A DNA stretch of 12,084 nucleotides from REDI01 sp038123735 (GTDB taxonomy: Bacteria > Myxococcota_A > UBA796 > GCA-2862545): positions 1 to 12,084 of the forward strand of contig JAYPAP010000117.1 of the NCBI GenBank assembly GCA_038123735.1, given 5' to 3'. A program made the position numbers and the translations under genes. The notes under the pieces are model-generated. The model saw only the letters and a program-made list of their open reading frames with translations, made no database searches and had not been told where the DNA came from. Shown piece after piece: positions 1-7,440 of this stretch; the first letter of the stretch is position 1, and each line of letters opens with the position of its first letter.

Positions 1-1290
1 GTCGGGCTGCATCCGAGGGATACCGCTCGGCTACTCTCTACCTTGGAAGGCCTGAGAGACTTGGGTAATACGGTGATTTTAGTTGAGCACGACCCGGACA
101 CCATCGTTCGGGCGGACCATGTCCTGGACCTCGGACCGGGAGCTGGTATCCACGGAGGGCAGTTGTTGGCGGCTGGCTCTCCAGCAGACATCGCCAAGGA
201 CAGACGCTCGGTCACAGGGGCATGGCTCGCGGGGCGGGAACTCATCGACCTGCCGGACTCGAGGCGAAAGGCGCGTGGTTCGCTCCAAATCCGTGGTGCT
301 CGAGGCAACAACCTCAAGGGGGTAGATGTGGATATCGACCTCGGCGTCTGGGTTGCGGTGACTGGGGTCAGTGGCTCAGGAAAGTCCTCGCTGATCATGG
401 ATACGCTGGTGCCTGCACTCGCACAGCGTCTTGGGCAGATCGCCGAGCCCCTGTCGGTAGACGCTGTCGAGGTGCAGGGTGCGGTGGAGAGGTTGGTCGT
501 GGTGGATCAGCAGCCGATTGGACGCTCCCCACGGTCGACCCCCGCGACGTATACCAAGGTGCTCGACCCCATTCGCAAGCTATTTGCCTCGACGACGGGC
601 GCCATGGAGCGTGGATGGAAGGCATCGCGCTTCAGCTTCAATACGGCGGGGGGCCGGTGTGAGACCTGTGAAGGGCGTGGCTCCATCTTGGTAGAGATGC
701 ACTTTCTGCCAGATGTTTGGCTGACGTGTGAGTCCTGTGCGGGTCGGCGATACAATCGGGAGACCTTGGAAGTTCGCTGGAAGGGCAAGACGATCGCGGA
801 TGTATTGTCGATGCGGATCGATGAAGCCGCAGCGCTGTTTGAGAACCATCGTCAGATCAGTCGAAAGCTCAAGCCGCTGGTGGACGTGGGCCTAGGCTAC
901 CTCTCGCTCGGTCAACCAGGGAATACGCTCTCTGGTGGGGAGGCCCAGCGGGTAAAGTTGGCTTCAGAACTGACAGCCCGTCGAAAGACTGCGCTCTATG
1001 TGCTCGACGAGCCCACAACGGGTCTACACCTGGAAGATGTGCGCAAGTTGGTCAAGGTGCTGCATGCCCTGGTCGACTCTGGACATTCCGTCTTAACCAT
1101 CGAGCACCATCTCGACGTGATCGCGCAAGCTGACCAGGTCATTGACCTCGGTCCGGAAGGCGGTGACGCGGGCGGGCTTGTGGTGGCCACGGGACATCCT
1201 CGCGGTGTTGCAGAAGCGAATACGGCCACAGGGATTTCGTTAAAAGGCTGGTTTGACGAACGCCAAGCTCGGGAGGGCCTCGAGTCTTAG
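1..1290 (+). CDS. uvrA: UvrA excinuclease ABC subunit A, C-terminal part (5' truncated by window)
   Basis: UvrA is the damage-sensing ATPase of nucleotide excision repair; it dimerises and loads UvrB on DNA in the cytoplasm. The reading frame is open from base 1, so the gene begins upstream and about 429 residues are visible. The fragment starts just after the first Walker B motif (VGLHPRD) and keeps the first H-loop (VEHD, about 82-93). The second ATPase domain follows: Walker A GVSGSGKSS at about 364-390, a C-X2-C-X19-C-X2-C zinc finger (Cys codons at 658, 667, 727 and 736), the signature TLSGGEAQR near 925-950, Walker B plus D-loop ALYVLDEPTTGLH near 991-1029, and H-loop IEHH. The 19-residue zinc-finger spacing matches classical UvrA. 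It ends with TAG at 1288-1290. With the N-terminal half missing I cannot exclude a UvrA2 paralogue or a tandem double-length UvrA. The gene 28 bp downstream may be co-transcribed. Confidence 0.95.
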   Translation, partial: VGLHPRDTARLLSTLEGLRDLGNTVILVEHDPDTIVRADHVLDLGPGAGIHGGQLLAAGSPADIAKDRRSVTGAWLAGRELIDLPDSRRKARGSLQIRGARGNNLKGVDVDIDLGVWVAVTGVSGSGKSSLIMDTLVPALAQRLGQIAEPLSVDAVEVQGAVERLVVVDQQPIGRSPRSTPATYTKVLDPIRKLFASTTGAMERGWKASRFSFNTAGGRCETCEGRGSILVEMHFLPDVWLTCESCAGRRYNRETLEVRWKGKTIADVLSMRIDEAAALFENHRQISRKLKPLVDVGLGYLSLGQPGNTLSGGEAQRVKLASELTARRKTALYVLDEPTTGLHLEDVRKLVKVLHALVDSGHSVLTIEHHLDVIAQADQVIDLGPEGGDAGGLVVATGHPRGVAEANTATGISLKGWFDERQAREGLES

Positions 1291-1318
1291 CGGGCAGTGA
1301 TGGTAAGAAGGGGGCGGC

Positions 1319-2056
1319 ATGCGGGTAGCTGCGGTTCAGTTCAAAGGAGATAGGAGCGACCTAGCCAATCGGCGGGACGCTTTGGCGCGGTGGATCTCTG
1401 GCATCGGCCCCGGCGTTAACCTCGTGGTATGCCCTGAACTTGCGGTCACCGGCTATGTCTTCACCGATCGTGAGGAAGCATTCAAATTTGCAGAAGCACC
1501 GTTGGGCCCAACATTCCAAGCGCTGGCGCCGATCGCCAAGTCGTCTGGCACCTGGATTGTATGTGGATTTATCGAGGTAGATGGCGACGATCTGTTCAAT
1601 AGCGCCATGGTGATTTCCCCGACCGGAGCCCTGGAGCATGTATATCGAAAGTCGCTGTTGTACGAACTAGACGAGCGCTGGGCCACGCCCGGGCAGCGTG
1701 ACTACCGGGTGTTCTCTACCGCAAACGGTACGTTTTCCGTGGCGATATGCATGGACCTCAATGATCCCGAGTGTATTGCATGGCTCAAAGATGCCGCTCC
1801 GGATGTGCTCGCGTTTCCTACCAATTGGGTGGAAGAGGGAGCGGACGTTTGGGCATATTGGGCCTGGAGATTGGCGGATACCGATTGTGCGCTTGTGGCG
1901 GCAAATACGTGGGGAGCGGAACAGGAGACTCAGTTCTCAGGTCGGTCCGCCATTCTGCAGCGGCGCCCAGGGCCCGAAGGGAGTCCTCAATGGTGGGCGC
2001 TGGCGGCCGCGGAAAAGGAGCTCGATGCCACCTTGGTGGCCATGCTGAGAAAGTAG
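1319..2056 (+). CDS. Carbon-nitrogen hydrolase (nitrilase superfamily), probable amidase
   Basis: Cytoplasmic hydrolase of the nitrilase superfamily, which cleaves amide or nitrile C-N bonds through a Glu-Lys-Cys triad. All three residues are present: Glu40 in VVCPELAVTGY, Lys111 in VYRKSLLYE, and Cys144 in VAICMDLN. Glu116, the usual second glutamate, follows the lysine. The spacing (Lys to Cys 33 residues) and the 245-residue length fit the family, on the short side. There is no signal peptide. The ATG at 1319 is preceded by a strong purine-rich site (AAGAAGGGGG) about 5 nt upstream. The gene lies 28 bp after uvrA on the same strand and ends 9 bp from the convergent aminopeptidase gene. The substrate cannot be told: the omega-amidase, N-carbamoyl-amide and generic amidase branches all share this fold. 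The link with UvrA looks positional rather than functional. Confidence 0.9.
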   Translation: MRVAAVQFKGDRSDLANRRDALARWISGIGPGVNLVVCPELAVTGYVFTDREEAFKFAEAPLGPTFQALAPIAKSSGTWIVCGFIEVDGDDLFNSAMVISPTGALEHVYRKSLLYELDERWATPGQRDYRVFSTANGTFSVAICMDLNDPECIAWLKDAAPDVLAFPTNWVEEGADVWAYWAWRLADTDCALVAANTWGAEQETQFSGRSAILQRRPGPEGSPQWWALAAAEKELDATLVAMLRK

Positions 2057-2065
2057 CCCACTCCT

Positions 2066-4507
2066 CTACTTCTTCTTGAGTTGCTCCTCGGCATATTCGC
2101 GTAGTTCCGGGACGGTCGTGGCCTGGGCAAATGCCCGAAGTTCCCGGCGGGCAGCTTCGCTGTCGATGCCACCAAGGACTCCGATAGCCGACTGAGTGAC
2201 TCGAATATCGGTACTTGATAAGAGGGGCAGGATCGACGATACGGCCGTCTTTTTGAGTTTGACGTTATCGGAATCTCGCTTGATAAGCTCGGACAGCCCT
2301 CGCATCGCGGTGCCTCTGACCCAACGATGCTCGTTGCTCGTGAGCCCCTTGAGCAGTCGCGATGCATCGGACGTCTCCCCGTGCTTTCCGATGATTCTCA
2401 GCGCCGTTGAGCGGACTTCGGTCGGAGCCGAACGTACGCTACGCGCCAGTCGGAGCCCCAACTTGGGTTCCAGCGTGGCAATGGCGGAGAGCGCGGCGGA
2501 GCGTACAGAGGGGTCCTCGTCGCGTCGCCACACGGTGGAGAGTGTGGTTCGCAGAGAGTCGGAGTCCGCTTGCTTGCCGAGGCTGCCGATGACCGCTGAC
2601 CGAACAGCACTATCCTTCACGGAAATCTGCTGGAGGAAGGACTTAGCGGCGAGGTCGCTCACCCAGGCGCCTGCGAGGCGGGCGATGCGGGCACGCAGGT
2701 AGGGATCGAGAGCGTCGTCTTGGATCCAACTACTGACCAGCTCCCAGAATTCCTCACTGTCTTGTACCTTGGCGTCTCCCATCCGTCGCAGCGCCACGAG
2801 GCGACCATACCAGCTCTCTGTGCCTTTTAAGGCGGCTAACCACGCCTCCGGGCTCTGCGTTTGGTCGATGTTGACGATGACGGAGCGATCCGGGTCAACG
2901 AGGATCCACGCGGGAGGGGTCTCCATAGGAATCGAGATGTCGCTCGCCTCTGGGCTCAGCTCGATCGTATGCGTCTGGACACCTTCTGAGGTGCCCACGG
3001 CGACGGGGATCTGCGCAAACCAGGTCCCTACCTGGTCTTTACTAATTTTGGCCCGAATCAAGAGTTGGCCGGGTTTGTCGCCGTCGGGATGGGTGAAGGT
3101 ATGACTGACATCGAGGGTTGGGGCGCCTGCACGGAAGACCCATTGATCGAACATCCATCCGAGATGTTCACCGGAGACGGCCTCGAACTCGCGCCGCAGG
3201 TCAGCGGTCTCTACGAGACCATCCTCATTGTGATCGAGATAGTTCTGGATGGCGGCATCAAAGACCTCTCGTCCAAGGCGTTTCTCCAGCATTCTCAGAA
3301 AAGACGCCCCTCGATTGTAGACGTTTGAGCTATCAGAATCATCGTCTTTGGCGGCCCAGGCGCGCTTGGCCATGGGGCGTCGTTGCCCGCGTGCACTCTC
3401 GAGGTGTCGCCACCAGCGAGCAGCTGCATACTCTTCGCCGTAGTGTTGCTCCATCCAGCGTAATGTCCAATAGGTAGCAAATCCCTCGTTGAGCCACATC
3501 TCGCGCCAGCTGTAGCAGGTGAGGGAGTCGCCGAACCATTGGTGTGCGAGTTCATGGGCGACGACACCCTCCGTTCCCCGCGTACGATCCCAAGGGTGCT
3601 CCGCAATGAGGGAGTCGGCAAGAATGGTGGTGCTGCTATTTTCCATGCCGCCATACATGAATGATTGCACCGCTACCTGGCGGTAGATCGGAAACGGGTA
3701 GTCCATGGCAAGCACATCCTCGAAATAGTTCAGGATGGGCACTGCCTCATCCAGGCCCTCGTGGGCCCGGTCGCCGTAGACCTCGTGTACGTAGGACAGT
3801 ACGGGGACGCGAGAGCCCTCATGGGGGATCTCTCGATACTCGCCCACGGCGATGGCGACGAGGTAGTTCACAAGCCGCTGGTCGAGTTGGTAGGACCAGG
3901 TGACTTCGCCGTTTTTAGCCTCGGATTTGGCCTTGAGGGTCCCGTTTGAGAGGGCGGTGAGGCCCTCGGGAACGGTGATGTCCGATGAAAAGGTGAAGCG
4001 ATCCGAGGGGTGGTCCCAGCTGGGGAACCAGTATCGGTGGTCTGTGTCCTCACCTTGGGTCCACACCTCGGTATATCGGGCACCATCCTCTCCTGGACGG
4101 CGAAAGTGAATTCCAAGCCGCGGTTGCACCGAATAGTCAATGCGAACTTCATGCTCGGCATTGGGCTTGACGGCGATCCGCACGCTATCTTCTTCAGCGA
4201 TGAACTCGGTGGCTTCGCCGTCCACTGTGACGGATGAGATGTCCAGCCCTACTTGGTCGAGCACCAACCACGATGACGGTTTCACCAGGGGCGCGATGGT
4301 GTGCACGGTATGACCGGTGACGGTCCCGCTTTCGATGTCGAGGCGGACCGCCAAGTGCAAGTGTTTTATATCCCAGTTTCGAGTTGGGTTTACTTCGCTG
4401 GGGCGGTCGGAGACGAGGGTCGACTCGGGCGAAGCAGTGGCTGGCTCACTCGCGAACGATGGTAGGGCCAGAAGGGATGACAGGCATACAAGGAAGGACG
4501 GTCGCAC
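2066..4507 (-). CDS. Secreted M1-family zinc aminopeptidase with C-terminal HEAT repeats
   Basis: Gluzincin aminopeptidase (M1 family, aminopeptidase N/LTA4-hydrolase type) that removes N-terminal residues from peptides, here probably in the periplasm or outside the cell. The 813-residue product starts with a signal peptide (MRPSFLVCLSSLLALPSFAS, likely cleaved around 19-20). Residues about 45-225 form the N-terminal beta domain. The substrate-binding motif GGMEN is at 286-290, the zinc site HELAH at 318-322 with the third ligand Glu341 exactly 18 residues on (NEGFA), and the catalytic Tyr397 in VYNRGASFL. Residues about 560-810 are alpha-helical HEAT-like repeats (for example DPSVRSAALSAIATL) in place of the usual ERAP1-type C-terminal domain. 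The start is GTG at 4507, supported by GGAG 5-6 nt upstream; an ATG overlapping that site is out of frame. It stops with TAG at 2066-2068. It has its own leader downstream of the terminator at 4561-4602. Confidence 0.93.
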   Translation of the reverse strand: MRPSFLVCLSSLLALPSFASEPATASPESTLVSDRPSEVNPTRNWDIKHLHLAVRLDIESGTVTGHTVHTIAPLVKPSSWLVLDQVGLDISSVTVDGEATEFIAEEDSVRIAVKPNAEHEVRIDYSVQPRLGIHFRRPGEDGARYTEVWTQGEDTDHRYWFPSWDHPSDRFTFSSDITVPEGLTALSNGTLKAKSEAKNGEVTWSYQLDQRLVNYLVAIAVGEYREIPHEGSRVPVLSYVHEVYGDRAHEGLDEAVPILNYFEDVLAMDYPFPIYRQVAVQSFMYGGMENSSTTILADSLIAEHPWDRTRGTEGVVAHELAHQWFGDSLTCYSWREMWLNEGFATYWTLRWMEQHYGEEYAAARWWRHLESARGQRRPMAKRAWAAKDDDSDSSNVYNRGASFLRMLEKRLGREVFDAAIQNYLDHNEDGLVETADLRREFEAVSGEHLGWMFDQWVFRAGAPTLDVSHTFTHPDGDKPGQLLIRAKISKDQVGTWFAQIPVAVGTSEGVQTHTIELSPEASDISIPMETPPAWILVDPDRSVIVNIDQTQSPEAWLAALKGTESWYGRLVALRRMGDAKVQDSEEFWELVSSWIQDDALDPYLRARIARLAGAWVSDLAAKSFLQQISVKDSAVRSAVIGSLGKQADSDSLRTTLSTVWRRDEDPSVRSAALSAIATLEPKLGLRLARSVRSAPTEVRSTALRIIGKHGETSDASRLLKGLTSNEHRWVRGTAMRGLSELIKRDSDNVKLKKTAVSSILPLLSSTDIRVTQSAIGVLGGIDSEAARRELRAFAQATTVPELREYAEEQLKKK

Positions 4508-4560
4508 AGGGGCTCCATGGAGAGCGGGGACCTTATCACTTCGTGAACCGGTACGACTGG

Positions 4561-4602
4561 AAAAGAAGGGGCGACAGTAAGCTTATTCCTACTGTCGCCC
4601 CT
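4561..4602 (-). terminator. Intrinsic terminator after the SCO-family gene
   Basis: A perfect 13-bp inverted repeat (4567-4579 with 4590-4602, core GGGGCGACAGTA/TACTGTCGCCCC) encloses a 10-nt loop. Read on the minus strand, the G+C-rich stem is followed by TCTTTT, as expected of a Rho-independent terminator. It lies about 165 nt past the stop codon of the SCO-family gene and about 55 nt before the aminopeptidase start, so it would end the long minus-strand operon and insulate the next gene. A short TTTT at 4606-4609 flanks the other side, so weak function on the plus strand is possible. Confidence 0.65.
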
Positions 4603-4610
4603 AGGTTTTA

Positions 4611-4650
4611 CCACCGGAATTGTTGGGGCACGGTATAAAATATCCGGTGG
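4611..4650. repeat. Inverted repeat CCACCGGA / TCCGGTGG
   Basis: Perfect 8-bp arms at 4611-4618 and 4643-4650 separated by 24 nt, directly beside the terminator hairpin. The loop is A+T-rich (TATAAAATAT). It is one of three further inverted repeats in the 259-bp gap between the SCO and aminopeptidase genes. It could be part of a structured 3' UTR, a small RNA, or a binding site; no known element is recognised. Confidence 0.4.
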
Positions 4651-4675
4651 CACTTGGATGGAAGCATGAACCATG

Positions 4676-4704
4676 CCAGTTTGGAATGAGTGATTTAAAA
4701 CTGG
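4676..4704. repeat. Inverted repeat CCAGTTT / AAACTGG
   Basis: Perfect 7-bp arms at 4676-4682 and 4698-4704 with a 15-nt A+T-rich spacer. The geometry would fit either a hairpin in the 3' UTR of the SCO-family transcript or a dyad protein-binding site. Nothing in the sequence separates these options. Confidence 0.35.
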
Positions 4705-4724
4705 ATATTTCTCATAGCGATGCT

Positions 4725-4751
4725 GTTGGCGCACTCGGATTGGGCGCCAAC
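4725..4751. repeat. Inverted repeat GTTGGCGC / GCGCCAAC just after the SCO stop codon
   Basis: Perfect 8-bp arms at 4725-4732 and 4744-4751 with an 11-nt loop, starting 16 nt past the SCO-family stop codon on the minus strand. It lacks a T-tract, so it is not a classical intrinsic terminator. It may be a 3'-end stabilising hairpin or the first element of a larger folded RNA. Confidence 0.4.
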
Positions 4752-4766
4752 CATGACGACGATGCC

Positions 4767-5642
4767 TTAGTCCGCTTGTCGTGGGGTCACGGTGCCATCG
4801 GCGCCCGGAGGAGCAGCGGGGGTGCCGGTACGCAGTTGCTGCAGGACACGCTCTTCGGGGAACCGGGCATCGTCGTATCGCTCGATGAGTTTTCCATTTC
4901 CGTCGAGAACCCAGGTGCGCAAGGAATGGAGGATCTCTTGTCCCGAGCCGGTGTCGATGGTCAGGGCGGCGCGGCGGGCAAGTACCTGAAGCTGGTCCTC
5001 GGACGGACGTGCGAAATACCAAAGATCGGTGTCGGCTGCGGTCAATGCGGCGTAGTTTTTTAGGACCTCTACCGAGTCATTTTGTGGATCGATGGTGATG
5101 CTGACCAGTCGAGCCTCACCAGGCTTGAGCTTCGCCTGGAGGGATTGCAAGCGCTTGGCCATTGCAGGGCAGAACTCGGGGCGAGGACAAGTGGTGTAAA
5201 GAAAAGTTACAAGGGTGGGAATACCCTGTCCGGCACCAACGGTGATAGGGGTCTGGCCAGTGGATTCCAGCTTCATATCGGGCAAGGAGGTGCCGGGCCG
5301 GAGGGGGCCAACGGTATTCAACGCGTCTGAGGTGGTGCTTTCTGGGAGTGCCGCAGTTCGCCCCGTCTCTCGTATTTCGGCGAGGTACCACCCTCCCTCA
5401 GCTTCGGAGGCTGCGATGAGTCTTGCGTACACCACGTCTCCAGGCTCCAGGCCATCGAGCAAAGCGGGCTCACTGACTCGGAAACCCATGGTCATCTCCG
5501 GCATCAACCCGGGGACCTCTTTGTGCTGGAGAATGACTTCATTCGGGGGCGATATCTTCAAGACCGTGCCTTCCACGATGTGCGCGTTGGAGCCCCAGCA
5601 TGCGGTGAGCAAGGTGATGAGTAGCAGAATGAATGGTCGCAT
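4767..5642 (-). CDS. Lipoprotein fusing a CusF-like copper-binding domain to an SCO1/SenC domain
   Basis: SCO1/SenC proteins are membrane-tethered, thioredoxin-fold copper chaperones or thiol redox proteins, best known for delivering copper to the CuA site of cytochrome c oxidase. This 291-residue protein has a lipobox LTAC with Cys15 as the lipidation site. Residues about 22-92 resemble the CusF/YdeI copper-binding domain (His40, then MPEMTMGF at 47-54 and LLDGLEPGD). The SCO domain spans about 112-275, with Cys152 and Cys158 in TCPRPEFCP and the conserved third copper ligand His239 in ILHS. The two cysteines are five residues apart rather than the classical CxxxC; I know this variant from other SCO-like proteins. 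The ATG at 5642 has GGAG 6 nt upstream. It lies 26 bp after the transglutaminase gene and is probably the last gene of that operon. No oxidase subunit is visible, so its client is unknown. Confidence 0.88.
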   Translation of the reverse strand: MRPFILLLITLLTACWGSNAHIVEGTVLKISPPNEVILQHKEVPGLMPEMTMGFRVSEPALLDGLEPGDVVYARLIAASEAEGGWYLAEIRETGRTAALPESTTSDALNTVGPLRPGTSLPDMKLESTGQTPITVGAGQGIPTLVTFLYTTCPRPEFCPAMAKRLQSLQAKLKPGEARLVSITIDPQNDSVEVLKNYAALTAADTDLWYFARPSEDQLQVLARRAALTIDTGSGQEILHSLRTWVLDGNGKLIERYDDARFPEERVLQQLRTGTPAAPPGADGTVTPRQAD

Positions 5643-5668
5643 GGAGCACTCCGAGTCCGGACGTTCAC

Positions 5669-7440
5669 TTAACCCCGACGAACGGAGGATAAGTGCCGCG
5701 ATTTACGGCGGATTTCTCGATAGATTCGCTTAGCCTCGGGGAGCTTGTTGTCACTACCGACGTCCTCGAACTCAGTTTGGTACAGCAAATCGACGAGACG
5801 GAGCAGATCGGTAGCGAGCTCAGGATGCTCGAGGCGGAGGCAATGAGCGGCAGCGAGGGGGGGAAGGTGCGACGGTGGTGGCGTGATCCGTGATGCGAGA
5901 AACGCGCGTGCCCGCCGATGGACATCGCGGACGGAAGTTGGGCGGGTACGAAGCCATAGTCCGAATCCTACGAAGAGAATGAGTGCCGCGAAGGGACTCA
6001 GCCAGAACAATCCTCTAGGGTCGGAAAATGGCATCAACGTCGATGCGACTGGCGTCTCGTTATCTCCACTTACGGAGATTGGAGGCGTTGGATCCCATAC
6101 GACCCAGTGCCCTTGTCCATCGATCACTTCGACCCATCCATGGCCATGAAGCTTCTGTAAGCGCCACGGGAGGGTGCTCTGTTGTCCTTCAGGGAGAGCG
6201 TAGCCGGTCACGATTCGGGCCGGATGACCGCTCGCGCGGAGCAAGACGGTTGCTGCGGTAGCAAAATACTCGCAGTGCCCGCGTTGGGAAGCGAACAGAA
6301 AGTCGGCCAATGGGTCGTCCGCCTGATCGGGTTGGGCTTCCAAGCCATAGTTCAGGTGCTCATCCATCCACGCCTGGATGTTCTGTGCGGTCGTCTCCTG
6401 ATCGAGCGTGCCGTTCTGGCTCAGGGATGCGGCGAGTTCACGGATCCGAGGATCCAAGGACTCCGGCAACTCGAGGTAGGGCTCAAGTGATGCGAGGTCG
6501 GTGGGTGCGATTGGCTGTTGATACGTGGCGATATAGGTGTTTTTTTCGCCCCTAGAAGCGATGAGCCAGTCGCCTGCACCGCTAGGTTGAAACTGGGTGG
6601 TCGTGCCGGAGATATCGGTGATTTGACCAGGTACAAATGCATAGTCTCCCGCAGCCATGGAGGATTCAACGCGGATGGATGAGGCCGGAGGGATGGACGG
6701 CGATGGCGCGGGCAGAGAACGCCAGGTTCGACCATCAAATCGCGTCAAGATGGCGCCTCGAAGGTATCGAGATGCTTCATTCGGCAGATCAGGCCAGGCC
6801 TTGATCACCTCAGTAGAGTCGAGATGAAGCTGCCTGAGGTCTCCAAGACGCATGTCTGCGCTAAAACCGACTGACGCAGTTGTGGGAGTGGTGAGTCCGG
6901 AGTTGGGCAACGTGGTGTCGGGTGGTTGTCCGGGAGAGAACAGGAAGAACGTGGCAGCGAGGGACATGCTGGCAATCAGGCCCGCTGGACTTCCAGTCCT
7001 TAGGTTAGACCTGCTCATTACGATGGGTGCGAGGAACAGCCAGCACCCGGTGGCCAGCCAGGTACTCCAGTCCGACTTCCAGACGTGTGCGAGTGCGAGC
7101 TGAANNNNNNNNNNGCAATCCAGATGATGGTATCCCGGTCGCTCTGGCGTTCGCCGAACCAGGTCTGTACGAGTGACAGTAGGGTCAGCACGAGCGCGAT
7201 GGAGGCGGGAAGGGGGGCTACGCCGTAGCCAAAAATGAGGGTTCCACTCAGTAAAGCGATGCTGGATGCGATGCCTGACCCCAGTCGATTGACGGGGAGA
7301 GCGATGAGTGAGCCGGTGAGTGCCAGGAGCATGTAGGTCGGAGTTGCCCAGGCCCACGGGTGGGAGGCGCCCACGAGACTAAAGACTCCCGTCGCTCCCA
7401 TCAGGGCCGTGAATAATGACTCTCGTTGGTGGTTATTCAC
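5669..7440 (-). CDS. tgpA: TgpA-like membrane transglutaminase (DUF3488/transglutaminase/DUF4129), interrupted by an assembly gap
   Basis: Inner-membrane protein with a periplasmic transglutaminase-like domain, related to Pseudomonas TgpA. The first 108 codons, from the GTG at 7440, hold about four hydrophobic segments and end at ten Ns (7105-7114); 477 residues follow in another frame starting QLALAHVW. The placeholder breaks the frame, and a true gap of 3n+2 bases would restore it, so I treat both parts as one gene of about 590 residues or slightly more. After further membrane segments come the motif RGAILTRFDGRTWR and the catalytic triad: Cys (6272-6274, GHCEYFATA), His (6140-6142, HGWVEV, where HAW is more usual) and Asp (6092-6094, WDPTPP). 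A last membrane helix (GLFWLSPFAALILFVGFGLW) precedes a cytoplasmic DUF4129-like tail. The start overlaps the DUF58 stop by 4 nt (GTGA). The substrate is unknown; TgpA-type proteins are linked to the cell envelope. Confidence 0.9.
7105..7114. other. Assembly gap (10 N) inside the transglutaminase gene
   Basis: Ten consecutive Ns. The coding frames on the two sides differ: the upstream part ends DRDTIIWI plus GCN, the downstream part resumes at CAG. The true missing length should be 3n+2 bases, not 10. Both flanks fit the DUF3488 membrane region, so only a few codons may be missing. Confidence 0.95.

Noticed and set aside
2057..2065. Possible bidirectional terminator between the convergent nitrilase and aminopeptidase genes
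   Set aside because: Only 9 bp separate the stop codons and I find no stem followed by a T-tract there or in the adjacent gene ends.
4390..5022. Open frame of 210 codons on the minus strand across the SCO/aminopeptidase gap
   Set aside because: It overlaps the SCO-family 3' end and the aminopeptidase signal-peptide region in another frame and runs through the terminator hairpin; composition is Arg/Pro-rich.
4620..5063. Plus-strand open frame of 147 codons
   Set aside because: Antisense to the SCO-family gene for most of its length; its start lies inside the inverted-repeat cluster and it has no domain.
7018..7357. Transglutaminase gene starting at 7357 rather than 7440
   Set aside because: That start exists only in the frame reached by reading through the 10-N placeholder; the other frame gives a membrane protein N-terminus joined to DUF58 by a GTGA overlap.
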